DNA of 64,000 nt from CAVQBP01 sp963710745 (GTDB lineage: Bacteria; Bacteroidota; Ignavibacteria; Ignavibacteriales; Ignavibacteriaceae), in NCBI GenBank assembly GCA_963710745.1, contig CAVQBP010000024.1, forward strand, positions 682,001 through 746,000. The letters run 5' to 3'. How positions within the stretch are numbered: the first letter of the stretch is position 1; each line of letters starts with the position of its first letter. The notes below the pieces were generated by a model. It saw only the letters and a list, made by a program, of their open reading frames with translations. It did no database searches and was not told the DNA's origin. The position numbers and the translations under genes were made by a program. Below are positions 25,839-37,800 of this stretch, one piece after another.

Positions 25839-27620
25839 CTAGGGCAGAACATTCTCCTTATTATAATATTTTATCCATTCTTCGCGCGGATATAATGTTG
25901 GCACTGCCATTATTTTACCGCCAAATCCTATATAACGGAAAGTAAGCATTTGAATTGGAGTTACATCAACATTTTTTAAGTTATTGCTAAAAATCTTAAC
26001 GTTTTGTTCCCCTGCAAGATTCGCAATAAATTTATTCAGAACTTCATTTTTTCTTTCACTGACAAGGATATCCCTAGCGACCTGTATACTGCTGTTTATT
26101 TTTTCCGATGATATTGATGAACGTTTACCGAGAAGTCTAAATATCGTGTACTTCCCTTTTATAAAAATAGGGCCGTAAATCTGTCCAGCATTCAGTTGTG
26201 ATAATACCGCACCCATCTCGCTCAATTGCGAAGCCCGAAGCCACATTGCACCCGTTGTATCATCGGCGGCATTTTTAATCTGGCTCAATCTATTTAACAC
26301 TTTTGCAGCTTCATTAATATTATCAAACGAAAAAATTTGTATTCGCAGCCTTATATCCTTTAAAACTTCATCCTTATGATTTTCAAAATAATCGTTTATC
26401 TGTTTTTGAGAAACAGTAACAGTATCAACAATATTATTCATCAGCCGGGCTGAATTGTATGCATCTAGAAAGATTCTGACATTATCTTTTACTTCCGGAG
26501 AATTTTCCATTCCTAATGCTTTTGCTTTCTCAGCCAGAAAATGATTCTGAACAATAAATTTTAATGAAGCATGGAGCGAACTGGTAATTTCTCCAACCGA
26601 TGTATCAATCGGTGAAAATCCTGAAGTTAAAAGATTATCAAGGACATAGCCTAAAGACAATTCGCCGCCTTTAAACTGCAGCATAGGTGCTCTAGGATCA
26701 AAAGAAAATTTTTCCTTGATTGTTAAAATTTCTTCTTTACTTAAATAATAATTAGGATCAAAGCCCGCCGGCCTGTGATTTGCCAAAAGACTTTTTATAA
26801 AATAAACCAATGGTCTGAATATCTTATAATTAATATTTACCTGAACACCTTTCATTACTGACAATAAGTATTTATATCCTAACTCATCTTCTTTCCTTCC
26901 CTGAATGATTTTCCTAACCATTTCGGTTCTATCACTGGCAGATACTCCGGCAAACTTTTTATTGGGAGTTTCTTTTATGATCTTAAAAATTACCCAGCCG
27001 TCAATCGTGTAAGTCGGATTAGAAATAAATCCGATATTCCTTCCGAAGAAAGCATTTTCAATGTTTTCAGTTGATTCTCCATATCCGATCATCAGAGTAT
27101 CACGCCTGATTTTTAAACTATCAGAAAGAGAATAAATATTTCTCAGGGGTTTTTTAGTTGATAAAGTGTAGAACTTTACTGCAGATAAACTATCAGGGAA
27201 ATAGAATGTATCAATTATATAAAAATTACCGGATATCTTAATTCCTTTTTTTACTTCAGTTTGTGTAACCTTTACTTTTGAGAGAACTTCCTTCCTGTAA
27301 AGCGCATCTCTTAAAAAAATTCTTTCAACTTCATTTTTTAACAACTCTTCATTCTCATGTTCACCCTGAATTGAATTGCTTTCCGAATTTGACAATAATT
27401 TTTCGGCAATCATTGACAGGAGAAAATCTTTTTTGGCATCTTCAATATGCTGTTTGTTTTTCCCGGGGTAAATCGAAAGTTCAAACCTGTATTTAAAATC
27501 CGAAGCAGTTATAGGCTTTCCATTAACAATTGCCAGTGTATCTGTCTGAGCAGTTAAACAAGAATTCGAACCTAGAATAAATAAAATACTAATAACTAAA
27601 AAGGAAATAGTTTTTTTCAT
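25839..27620 (-). CDS. Periplasmic SurA/PpiC-like peptidyl-prolyl isomerase and chaperone
   Basis: A 593-aa exported protein from the ATG at 27620 (the upstream TTG gives only two extra residues). The N-terminus MKKTISFLVISILFILGSNSCLTAQ is a signal peptide, possibly lipidated at the cysteine. Then comes a SurA N-like segment (TLAIVNGKPITASDFKYRFE) with the AIVNGxxIT start and helical bundle. A parvulin-like centre is indicated by weak patterns such as SASDRTEMVRK and later LNAGQIYGPIFIKGKYTIFRL, which fits the end of a rotamase domain. It probably escorts outer-membrane or secreted proteins, matching the many exported glycosidases around it. The family branch is uncertain because motifs are diverged. 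Confidence 0.75.
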   Translation of the reverse strand: MKKTISFLVISILFILGSNSCLTAQTDTLAIVNGKPITASDFKYRFELSIYPGKNKQHIEDAKKDFLLSMIAEKLLSNSESNSIQGEHENEELLKNEVERIFLRDALYRKEVLSKVKVTQTEVKKGIKISGNFYIIDTFYFPDSLSAVKFYTLSTKKPLRNIYSLSDSLKIRRDTLMIGYGESTENIENAFFGRNIGFISNPTYTIDGWVIFKIIKETPNKKFAGVSASDRTEMVRKIIQGRKEDELGYKYLLSVMKGVQVNINYKIFRPLVYFIKSLLANHRPAGFDPNYYLSKEEILTIKEKFSFDPRAPMLQFKGGELSLGYVLDNLLTSGFSPIDTSVGEITSSLHASLKFIVQNHFLAEKAKALGMENSPEVKDNVRIFLDAYNSARLMNNIVDTVTVSQKQINDYFENHKDEVLKDIRLRIQIFSFDNINEAAKVLNRLSQIKNAADDTTGAMWLRASQLSEMGAVLSQLNAGQIYGPIFIKGKYTIFRLLGKRSSISSEKINSSIQVARDILVSERKNEVLNKFIANLAGEQNVKIFSNNLKNVDVTPIQMLTFRYIGFGGKIMAVPTLYPREEWIKYYNKENVLP

Positions 27621-27815
27621 AATCAACTAAATTATACTATTAAAAAAAGCAAAGCATAAAATTACCTCTTTAGCAATTCATAAATTATACAATAAATTAT
27701 ACATAAAATAATATCAGAATTTTAAATGAATTACACCTTAAAACAAATTTCGATTTTTAGGCTTAATACTATTTTATACTAGAAAAAATCTTTTAAATGA
27801 ACCGGAACATCTTCC

Positions 27816-30800
27816 TTATTTCAGCATTATCATTTTCTTAACATTAATAAAATTGCCACTCAGCAACCGGTAGAAATATACACCGCTGGAGACAGTTTGA
27901 CCAAAACTATTTCTCCCGTTCCAGAGAACATGATACCTGCCCTGCTTCTGAACATTATTTACTAAAGTAGTTACTCTCCTGCCTAAAATATCATATATCT
28001 CAAGAGTCACTTTTTCAGTATTTGGTATTTCATACATTATAGTAGTTGTAGGATTAAAAGGATTAGGGTAGTTCTGTATCAATTTATAAGATAAGGGCTG
28101 CTGACTTTTCTCTGCTACTTCAGTTAAAGGTGAATTGCTTAAAATAACAATTTTTGACTCATACGGAGTTAAATCTTCACTATAACTACTAAAAGAAGAT
28201 GGTTCTATCTGAACGGAAGTATTATTTAAAATATCATTTAGATACCATTCTTTACTGACATCAAGATTTAATGAATCCTGAAGTATTGGTACATTTAAAT
28301 GAATATTACTATCATAAAGATTATTAATTACGATAGCCCTGTTATCACCGGACATTCTAAGATATGAATAAGCAGAGTCGGGAGACGAATTAGGAAGCTT
28401 AATAAACTTTCCTTGCTGTAAAGCCGGATATTTATCCCTGGATAAAATAAGCTTCTGATAATAAACCTGAAAATTATATGTATCATTCCAGCTAATCATG
28501 TCACGCTGCGTCACTTCCCCTGTTTCCTGGCCAGCAGTATATTAATGGGATCCCGGGAAGCGTCAATAGAATTGAAGCAGCCAGCTTGGTTTGTTCAGGA
28601 CTAAATTTGGAAATAAACCTGTCCTCATCGTGGTTTTCCAGGAATCTGAATGGTTTTATATATGATAAATAATTTGAACCCTGGTACCATTGGATTAAAC
28701 TATCCAATGAAGCAATAGTTGAATTATGGTTTAAAACATCTTTAAGTTTATTAAAGAAAGGCCAATCATAACCTGAATCAAATTTATCATCAAAATACCT
28801 TAATTGATCTGCCTGAGCTTCTGCCAATAAAAAGATATCGGGTTTAATTTCTTTAAGAGTATTTCTGAATCTTTGCCAGAATACCGGACCGGAAGTTCTG
28901 TTGTCATTTACTCCCCAGGCAACATCACACCTGTAGCCATCAATATCAAAGCCTTCAACCCAGTATTTAACCATTTTAATTAAATAATCCCTGACCCATT
29001 TTTGTTCATAATTAATATTTGGTAAATCCCACCAGTTAAACAGAAATTCATAGTCCCCTTGTGAATCCCACTCATAAAAATTATAGTAGGGAGAATACCG
29101 TTTATATTTATATGCATCCTCCATAAAAGGATGTACTGCACTTGTATGATTTATTACCAGATCCATCATGATTTTAATTCCTTTTTGATGCGCCGCATCA
29201 ATCAAATTTATAAAATCCTGTTTGGTTCCGAGCTCAGGATTTATATCATAATAATCGGTAATATTATAACCGTGAGGTGAGGCTGCGGGCATAATAGGCA
29301 TCAGCCAAATACAATTAATACCTAAATTTTTCAGCCTTTGTAATTGAGGAATTATCCCCGCTAAATTTCCGCCGAAACTAAACGATTTGGTATAAATTTC
29401 ATACACTACCGATTTGTCTATCCAGCTTGAGTGCCAAGTTTTTAAATTTACAGTATCAGGTGATCCCGAATTAACTACTACAAGAGCCCTAGCCCATGAA
29501 GTATCTTTACTATTCATAACTTTTAATGTGAAGTAATACTCCCCATCGGAAGAAGGCGAAGCATAACTGGCTGAAGCGGAATTGTTGTTTGAAAGAGTAA
29601 CTGCAGCTGGATTATTCGGATCGGCTTGCCAGGAAAATGATATTGGCAGATTATAATTATTTTTTGACTGACTGGCATCGAGAGTAACATTTTTACCCGA
29701 TATATTATATTTAATTACAATGTTAGTGCTGAAATCAGTATGATAATTGAAAATTACATTTTTACTGATTGAATTCTGTAAATCTTTTGTCACAGATGCA
29801 CTGATAACATTGTCTCCGTCAGTCAATCTCAATCCTGCACTAAATATTCCATTTGCTACAGTAATTGTTGTGTCAAAATTTGAAGTCCCGTTTTTTATAT
29901 GAAATATAGCATTTGATATAGAATTATCATTTACCTTTCCGTAAATTCTGATTGTATCTTCATACCAGTCACCACCATTAGTTAATAATTCTACAGTAGG
30001 TCTTTGTGCTAAGCCAACGTTTATCTGTTCCGGTAATATCCCGCCAAAGCCACGGTTCTCTGTACCCATTTTTGCCTGTTTCGGACCTCCGACAAAATAT
30101 GGTAAGATATAATTGGAAAGAATACGGTGCTGGATCATATCACTTCTGAAGAATGCAGCATCATAAATATTCGGATTTCCGGCCAGGCTGCTGCCGCCCA
30201 TACTTCCGTTGACTTTAATTGCACCATCAGTATTTCCAAAATATGAATATGCCCCGAAATACCATTTTGTTGTAAAAGATCCCATTATATTCTCAAGGTC
30301 GGATAAAGCTATTGAAAATTGAAACTGCCCGGTTGTTTTAGCATTTGAATTAATTTTTATGGCCGCTCCCTTTAGTAAAGGATTACTAGAAATATAAATA
30401 GAATTTTCATCCCCCTTTAATTGATTTGAATTAGGTGCCGCAATTAAAAAGAACACTCCGTGATTGTTCCAATCAGGTATTTTAATCCCGGCATTTGATG
30501 GTGCATCAATATAATTACTATTAAGCTCATTCAGAATCTCGATAGCTACTCTTGTATAATCATCAATAGCTCCCATAGTAAATACAAATTTGAGAGAATC
30601 GTTTGTGGAATTTGTATTTATATCTATTGATTCAATATCTCCTGCATGTGGAGCAGTAATTGAGGGATAAGTATAATTGCCTGTCCCATCATCATCATTT
30701 TGAGCATCTATATAATGATACCCTGTATTGGAAGAATATATACCGATAGTTAAATATTTATCTTCAGCAGAATTTCCATGTATATCTTTTCCGGCAAAAC

Positions 30801-32085
30801 GTAAAATATGTCTGCCGGTCGAAAGATTGTTCACAGATGAAATAATTTCATAGCCGTTCTTAATTGTATCAATTGCTATATTATGGGATATTAAATTATC
30901 ATCCAGATACACTTTAATAGTATTAGTATCAATAACCGTACTGCTGTCATTGGGAGAGATAAAAGCTCCGATATTTATAATTCCTGAAGGATAATTGAAA
31001 ACAGTACCTTGATGCGGATTTAAAATATCAATATAAGGAGTTTTTAAAACCTGTTTAATTACATAAGGATTATAATCCGAACCCAGCTTTGGATTATCAG
31101 GATCCATTACATAAGCAGTCGGTGCGCTTGCACCCTTCACTATATATTGATATGTAATTTTTGATCCTAATGGCAATACTTCCTTAATTTTAAAAATTCC
31201 ATCTTCATCAGGTCCGGTTAAAGGATCAGCGCCATAATTATTAAATGCTCCCTGTATGGAAACGGTGGTAATACTATCCCCAAGAAATTTTAAACTCGGG
31301 CTTAATGGATCGAATACAAATTCATAAGGAGCTGCCAGAATTAAATTCGATATTGTGAATGATGAAGAATCTGCACCTACAAAACCTCTATCATTCATAA
31401 CCGAAAGTTTTATTTTATGCGTTCCCAGAGCAAGAGAGGTTGTCAACTGATAACTAAAAAGATGTTCCGTCGAATCATAATAACTCGGGCTATCCTGAAT
31501 TTCCATTCCGTCAACCTCAAGTTTGATAGAGGATATATTCAAGTAGCTTTTAGAACTTACAGCAATTTTTGCGGTAATTAAGGGGAGCTTTTCTTTAGTA
31601 ATCAAACCATTTTTAGGTTGAAGCCTGTAGACAAAGGGATCTGTTATATAAAGGATAGAATTGTTGTTATCCTGCGGATCATTTCTGGGATTGTAAGGAT
31701 CTGTAATCCAAGAAGTTATTGAAGTATCGGAGCCGCTAATACTATATGTAACAAACTTGTATTCATAAAATCCGGGTCCCTGATAAGTATAATTTCTTGC
31801 AGTATCAGGTACTAACGGAACAGTGACTGTCCAGACATTATTACCATCATTTTTCATAACCAATGGATGCCGGTTATAAAATTCTCCCCAATTATTAAAA
31901 GTACCGTTTAATCCGACCCCGGATTCACCTGCCTGCAAAACCCGTTGCAATTTGAATTCAATAGGAATTCCATTAATGCTGTCAACCTGTGAATATAAAA
32001 CCGCTGGCAATAAAACAAATAAAAGAAGAAGGTTTAATTTTATATTTTTATTTTTAACCTGAAATAACTTTTTAATCTTTAGCAT
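27816..32085 (-). pseudogene. Large multidomain GH13 enzyme with Por sorting signal, split by a frameshift
   Basis: Two overlapping frames (32085-28501 and 28514-27816) together encode about 1420 aa of one enzyme. Order: signal peptide 1-32; CBM48-like early-set modules (GLNGTFNNWGE; IQGAFNNYGADP near 280); a glucodextranase-type binding domain around 450-650; Ig-like/PKD repeats; and a GH13 barrel from about 920 with GYRCDVAW (D1054), LLAEAQ (E1089) and ENHDEDR (D1153). At about 28536 a single extra base turns the expected IYAGQETGEVTQRD into an early stop. The second frame restores it and ends in YPNPFNPTTT and a sorting domain. RBS GGGAG precedes the ATG. It could be a decayed gene, a phase change, or a base-call error. 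Confidence 0.85.
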
Positions 32086-32172
32086 AGTTTATTCTCCCTT
32101 TATTAATCTATAAACGAAACGGTTATGATGTTTAAAACAATAATATTTGTAAAATTGCAGTAAATAAACTAT

Positions 32173-32199
32173 AAAGGGTCGCTATTTCAACGACCCTTT
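32173..32199 (-). terminator. Hairpin downstream of the starch-binding-like gene
   Basis: AAAGGGTCG (32173-32181) pairs with CGACCCTTT (32191-32199). It lies just after the stop at 32233 on the minus strand and before the GH13 gene start at 32085. The tract that follows is only moderately T-rich, so it may attenuate rather than fully stop transcription. Confidence 0.6.
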
Positions 32200-32232
32200 A
32201 TTTTAATTCAACAATTCAATAATTAACAGAAT

Positions 32233-33741
32233 TTACTTCATTAAAATCATTTTCTTTGTCATAGTAAAATTATCTGCATGGAGACTATAGAAATAAATTC
32301 CACTTGCAAGATTTACTCCTTCAAAAGTTGCAGTATATTTACCGGCATTCTGGAATCCCTGGAAAATAGTTGCAACTTCCTGCCCTAGAACATTATACAC
32401 TTTCAAAGTAACATTACTTGCTTTAGGAAGTGTAAAATTAATTTTTGTACTTGGGTTAAAAGGATTAGGATAATTCTGACTTAAAGTAAATTCAGTTGGA
32501 GCAATACCTGTTTTGTCTTCAATAATACCAGTTGCTACTTGATCACCAAATTTATCAAATAATTTAATTGTTCCACCGGTAAGAATGAAACTAACAGAGT
32601 GATTCAAACCAAAGCCGGCTTCGTTATCCATATAACTGGCTCCGCCGTTTAACGTATCAACACCGTTAAATACAGCGCTGTATTTGAATTCTGCTGGTGT
32701 AACGGATCCTGAAGGAAATACCTGTTTGGTAGACCATACATTGTCACCGGCAATGGAATCTCCGTGAGCTGCATTTCCGTCGTCGTATAACCTGATAAGT
32801 GCACCACCGGAAGCTGTATCAGAGAACAACCAGTTCGAAGGCCATTGAAGCGGTAAAACTCCACCACCTACCCATACACTCTTTAATCCAGTAATTAAGG
32901 TGTTATGATATCTTTCCTTAGCACCAGCCATATCAACCCTGAAATATACTGTGTCGTCGGCGGTTGTTAGACCACCAACATCAATAGCAGGAACCAAAGG
33001 ACCAACTACTGTATCTGCCGCCGGGAAAGGAATCGTATGATTGTCTCCAGCTTCCCATCCGGTATTTGTAAATCTTGATTGCGGGTCGGCATGAAATTTA
33101 AATTGGATCGGCGTTCCGGGATTACCTGTGAATTGCAGATCAACAGTAAATAAAGTAGGAACGGCTAAATCCTGTTGCAGCATTTTACCCGGGCCCCAGT
33201 CTAATGGATAAGTATCGCCTCTAACCTCAATAGTATCAGTAGCAGGATTAAATCCTTGATTTAACAATTTAGTCATATCTGTCTGAAATGTAATCGTAAC
33301 AGTAAGGCCAATTGAAGTTCTTCTATTAAAATAAGCAAGAGGAATTGTCTGGTCTGCATCAGAAGTTACAGTATAAGTTCTATTAGGATCTCCTTCCCAA
33401 ACATCAGTACTTGGATTACTGGGATTAGGAATTACAAATTTGTAATTAAGAGTTTTACCAACAACGGAATCCGGGAAGGCTACTGTTAAAGTATAAATTG
33501 AATCATTATCCGTACTCTTTGAAAGAGTAAAATAATTATGGGCATCTCCCCAGTTTCCCTGTCCGACATATTGTCCAAAATCTCCTCTAACAACGATTGT
33601 ATCCGTTGCCGGGTCAAATTGATTAAGCTGCATATAAATTCCCATATGAATCTGGAAAGTTACATTTACATCAGCAAATGAACTGCTTGTAAAAACAACC
33701 ATCGACAATACAAAAACTATTGTAACCAGTCGTTTTATCAT
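32233..33741 (-). CDS. Secreted starch-binding-like protein with Por sorting signal
   Basis: A 502-aa protein with a signal peptide (1-23, ending SSFA). Three similar beta-sandwich modules follow: about 24-145 and 150-265 share FQTDMxxLxxxxFxPATDTIxVRGD, and about 270-400 has YFRVDMAGAKERY. Such repeated folds resemble the carbohydrate-binding SusE/SusF or CBM-like domains that hold starch at the cell surface. The C-terminal 80 residues (LSQNYPNPFNPSTKINF, ending FTMTKKMILMK) are a type IX secretion sorting domain. RBS GGAG precedes the ATG. It lies between the PorV-like gene and the multidomain GH13 gene in the same direction. A glycan-binding role is inferred from the architecture and context. 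Confidence 0.8.
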   Translation of the reverse strand: MIKRLVTIVFVLSMVVFTSSSFADVNVTFQIHMGIYMQLNQFDPATDTIVVRGDFGQYVGQGNWGDAHNYFTLSKSTDNDSIYTLTVAFPDSVVGKTLNYKFVIPNPSNPSTDVWEGDPNRTYTVTSDADQTIPLAYFNRRTSIGLTVTITFQTDMTKLLNQGFNPATDTIEVRGDTYPLDWGPGKMLQQDLAVPTLFTVDLQFTGNPGTPIQFKFHADPQSRFTNTGWEAGDNHTIPFPAADTVVGPLVPAIDVGGLTTADDTVYFRVDMAGAKERYHNTLITGLKSVWVGGGVLPLQWPSNWLFSDTASGGALIRLYDDGNAAHGDSIAGDNVWSTKQVFPSGSVTPAEFKYSAVFNGVDTLNGGASYMDNEAGFGLNHSVSFILTGGTIKLFDKFGDQVATGIIEDKTGIAPTEFTLSQNYPNPFNPSTKINFTLPKASNVTLKVYNVLGQEVATIFQGFQNAGKYTATFEGVNLASGIYFYSLHADNFTMTKKMILMK

Positions 33742-33846
33742 ATTACGTCTCCTTTTTTGTTTAAATGATAATTATTAATTATTTCTTCTATCCCGATTAT
33801 TTTCGTTTTCACCTCCTCATTAACAGTGAACAAAAAATAAACTACG

Positions 33847-34854
33847 TTAAAAACTTACAGATAAAGCAAATTTTTGAATATTTTCTAATTTGCCGAATGA
33901 TTCATATGCATAATCAAGATTAACTCTTAAATTTAAAAGCAGCTCATAGCTTAAGCCGAATCCGAAAGTCAATCCTTCTTCATTATTCGGGATACCTAAA
34001 GATTTATAACCGACTCTTGCATAAATCATATTATTCCATTCATATTGAGCACCTACATTTGCACTTTGTGCATTATCATTTGGATGAAGTGCATCTACAG
34101 CCAAAGTAACTCTGTTATCTTCGGAATTAATTACATCCATTGATAATCCGATCCTGAATAACAACGGAAGCGGGTAAGAATCCGTATAATATTCTGCCGG
34201 AATTTTGCTGTTGCTTCCGGCTTTTGAAGCATCCGGATTATGAGTAACGTAAAGATCTTCTCCGCTCATTCTCATGTCGGTGCCAAAGTTTGATATATCC
34301 ATTCCAATCTTTAAATCATTAAAGGGAGTTATGTAAAGAAGCCCGGCATCCATTGCAAATCCAGTTGCTGATTCATGCCAAATCTGCTGCAAGATCATTT
34401 TGGCTGTACCGCCTATTGAAAATCTATCAGTTAGATTTCTCGAATAGCTCAGACCTATAGCTACATCTTTAGCACTCCATTCTTCACCGGTTCCATCCGG
34501 CAGTTCAACTGTTGTAACCCTTTCACTTCCATAGTCAAGATAAGTTACACTTAATCCAACAGCATTATTTTCATCGAATGCTATTACTCCACCAAAGAAA
34601 TTGTAGCTTGTTCCTATTAAATAATTTGTATGTTCAATAAGAATTTCGTTATGTCCTTTCCTGGAAATTCCCGAGGGGTTCCAATAGAGGGCAGAAGGAT
34701 CATCGGCGACTGCAACGAAAGCACCCCCCATTCCTATTGCCTTGGGACCGGCACCTATTCCTAAAAAAGGAGCAGCCGTTGTTCCAACTTTATCCTGGCA
34801 ATAAGCTGTTTTAATTAGAAATATCCCAATTACCAGTAATAAAAATTTCTTCAT
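33847..34854 (-). CDS. PorV/PorQ-family outer-membrane protein
   Basis: A 335-aa outer-membrane beta-barrel with signal peptide MKKFLLLVIGIFLIKTAYC. The segment PFLGIGAGPKAIGMGGAFVAVADDPSALYWNPSGI (around 29-65, abbreviated) is characteristic: A-R/K-A-x-G-M-G-G-A-F-x-A-x-A-D-D-x-x-A-x-x-W-N-P-x-G. It ends in VSF as barrels often do. Family members act in type IX secretion as shuttle/attachment proteins or as general barrels. It is downstream of, and 10 bases from, the large sorting-signal protein, so it may help export or anchor that partner. Confidence 0.88.
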   Translation of the reverse strand: MKKFLLLVIGIFLIKTAYCQDKVGTTAAPFLGIGAGPKAIGMGGAFVAVADDPSALYWNPSGISRKGHNEILIEHTNYLIGTSYNFFGGVIAFDENNAVGLSVTYLDYGSERVTTVELPDGTGEEWSAKDVAIGLSYSRNLTDRFSIGGTAKMILQQIWHESATGFAMDAGLLYITPFNDLKIGMDISNFGTDMRMSGEDLYVTHNPDASKAGSNSKIPAEYYTDSYPLPLLFRIGLSMDVINSEDNRVTLAVDALHPNDNAQSANVGAQYEWNNMIYARVGYKSLGIPNNEEGLTFGFGLSYELLLNLRVNLDYAYESFGKLENIQKFALSVSF

Positions 34855-34864
34855 AAAAAACCTC

Positions 34865-37800
34865 TTACTTTATAATAGCGAGTTTACCGGTTTTCTTACC
34901 AACACCAGGAACATCAACTATGTAGAAATAAACACCGTAAGCAACGTCAATATTTTCCCTGCTTCTAAGATCCCAATCAACAGTTCCATCATTAATATTT
35001 TGTGTTGGAGACATCTCGAGCTTCCTGACAAGTTCACCTCTTACAGTATAAATATATATTGAAGCATCTTTTGGCAAATGGATGAATGAGATCTTCCTGT
35101 CACCTCTTCCGCTTGTTATTGTTGGAGGCAGAGGCGGTTCCTGGGATGTTGCAGCAAGATAAGGATTCGGCACTACTCTTATGTTTTCTAACTGTGATGA
35201 TGCAAGATTGTTCTCAACTTTTGCGCTCTGTGTTGTAATTTCAAGGACATCCTGGCTTGTATATGGTTTCGTTACCCTTAGCCTTAAAGTATCTCCGGAA
35301 GTTGGCTGATAGCTTGCAGTATCAGAACCGGATGTTTGCAGAAGCCATGTAATTATAGTTGTATCTTTCCCGCCGGCAGTTTTGGTATTCTGAAGGAAGA
35401 TTATTCTGGAAAGAGAAGAAAACATCCCTTTTATGCTTCCTTCCAGGTAAGCATAGGACATTTGTTTCCCGGTTGATGCGTCATAAATTCTAAAATTAGA
35501 ATTAACCGCCGGAATATGATAGGGATTATTCTTATATGTTATGGTCAATGCTGTGGATGTATCCGCTGGAGTATGACTCGCATCGAAAACCAGGTTGTAA
35601 TCACTTGGATAAGCAATACCTTTTTCACTCACATTAGCCAGCGTAAAAATACCAAAAGACAATATATAGTCCTTTTTAGGATGAGTCTTGTTCCATTTAG
35701 TAGCCGCTGTATCAATTTTTATATTCCAGTCATTTTCCACATTAAGGTATACACCATCAAAAAGATATTTATCCTTGTCACCCACTAAAGTATCTTTGGG
35801 AGAAAGAGGAGCACGCAGGATAGTATCGGGTAAATTCGGATTTGAATAATCTAAAACAGAATAAGATTTCGTTATTGGAATAAAATTCTGGATCTGATCC
35901 TGGAATGTAACACGATAAGTTTTATCCTTTACATTATTCGGATTAACAACATTTAAATAAACTTTCCCGGTACCAACAACAGGTGTTCCGGGAACATGAC
36001 CAAGTAAACTAGGAGCTTCCGGTCCGACATATCCTGCTACAGTACTTCTTGGTACAACATACCCTGTATTGACATCGGAGCTTACAGTCCCGTTACTATT
36101 TATAGTAACAAATTTGGGATCTTCAGCAGGATAAAAATTATTACTCGCGTCACCTGAAGTATAGGCTGTTACGGCATAAAAGTATCTCTGTCCGTTTTGA
36201 AGTTTGGTATCAACAAAACTATGAACTAGACCTATATTGCTGCCTAAATAAAATCTCGGCAACTCTGCAAGATCCTGAGTGGCAGGAACAAAATAACCGC
36301 TTATGCTATCTTTAACATCGAAAGTCGCGATTGGCTCGCCTCCACCTTCTGTAAACCCCGGATCGGTTGAACGATAAATTTTATATCCCTGGAATGAAAC
36401 ATAACCCTCTGCTTTACTATCCCAAGCCAATGTAACTTTTTTATCACCGGGAATTAAATTTAAGACAGGTTTCGGAGGCGGTTTCAGAAAATCATAATTT
36501 GAGTTATAAATTTTCTGGGCTATCTGTTTATTCTTAAAGATATGATTACTATCTGCTCCAAAAACAAGCGCCAAAGAAAAACGTTCTGTACGATCCGGAA
36601 GAAGCGGAAAATACCCTGAAGAATATATAAAATCACCATCCTGAGGTAATAACGGAATAACATCAAAATATCCGGGTTTCATTCTGTTCCAAAGGATTTC
36701 ATTGTTATTCATTGGAGGTGAAGCAGTTTGATTAAAAAAGTTAAAACTGGTTAATCCTATTTGATCAGATTCATTAACATCTGTTTTATCAAAGTGCGGT
36801 TCACCTGCAGTAGGTTTTCCATCACCTTCACCCATATCTTTTGTATCGGGAACTCCATCTGCTCCTACGTCATCTTTTGAAGGATTCCAATCTCCGTTTT
36901 CATCTCCCGACCAATGACTTTTTATTATACCCGGGTATTTTCCCGTAACAGGATCAGGTGCCTGAGTATAATCAGGAATATAACCTGAAACAATTTCTCC
37001 GGGTCCGCTATCTCTTCTTTCATCAATAAGGGTGTTATTTAAACCTGCATCGGTAATATAATTTTTGTATGCCAAAGGTCTTGTTTCGGTTTTAATTACT
37101 ACACCGGTGCTGCTTTTGAAAATCCTTTGATAATGCAGATCATGGTTTTCATCTATAATTCCATTCAAATTATCATCTAATCCATTATTGATGATTTCGG
37201 TAAGTGTAACACCATCATAAATTTTGTATGATTGTCCGAGGGAGTAAACTATTGCCGTATCGGTTGAACTCTTTAATAAAGTATTCAGATTAACAATTGT
37301 CCTTTCATAGGTTGCAGGATTAATTAGAACTATTTCGTTATCCGGCCAGCTGGAATTTGTACCGGCACTTGTTCTTGACAGGGTACGTGAAGCAACATAT
37401 GCTTTTAACGATGAATTAAATTCAAAATCATTCTGATTAAAAACAGGACTGGATGGATCCACCGCATCATTATCATTATCAATTCCATCGAAACCGTTGC
37501 CCGGACTTTCAAGATAAGCATACCCGGCAAATCCTATTTTAGTTCTAACACCAGGCAGAACCTGATCAAGCGGTATCCAAAGAGGATCTGCAGTATTATC
37601 ATCATTATCCCAGGTATAAGTTAAGTTGTTATTAAGATCAAAATATCCCAGATCGTCCCTGCAATCGACATAAGTTTGCCCGACATCTCCTACACATCCA
37701 CCAACAACTTCACCAAAGACGACTTTATTATAGTTTGTAGTTCCTATATTGGTTATATCATAAAGCCAGAATAAAACATCCTGTGCCTGGATCTGAGACC

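Noticed and set aside
28501..28560. Programmed translational frameshift in the split amylase
   Set aside because: No slippery heptamer or downstream pseudoknot is evident; a plain single-base insertion or sequencing error explains the data.
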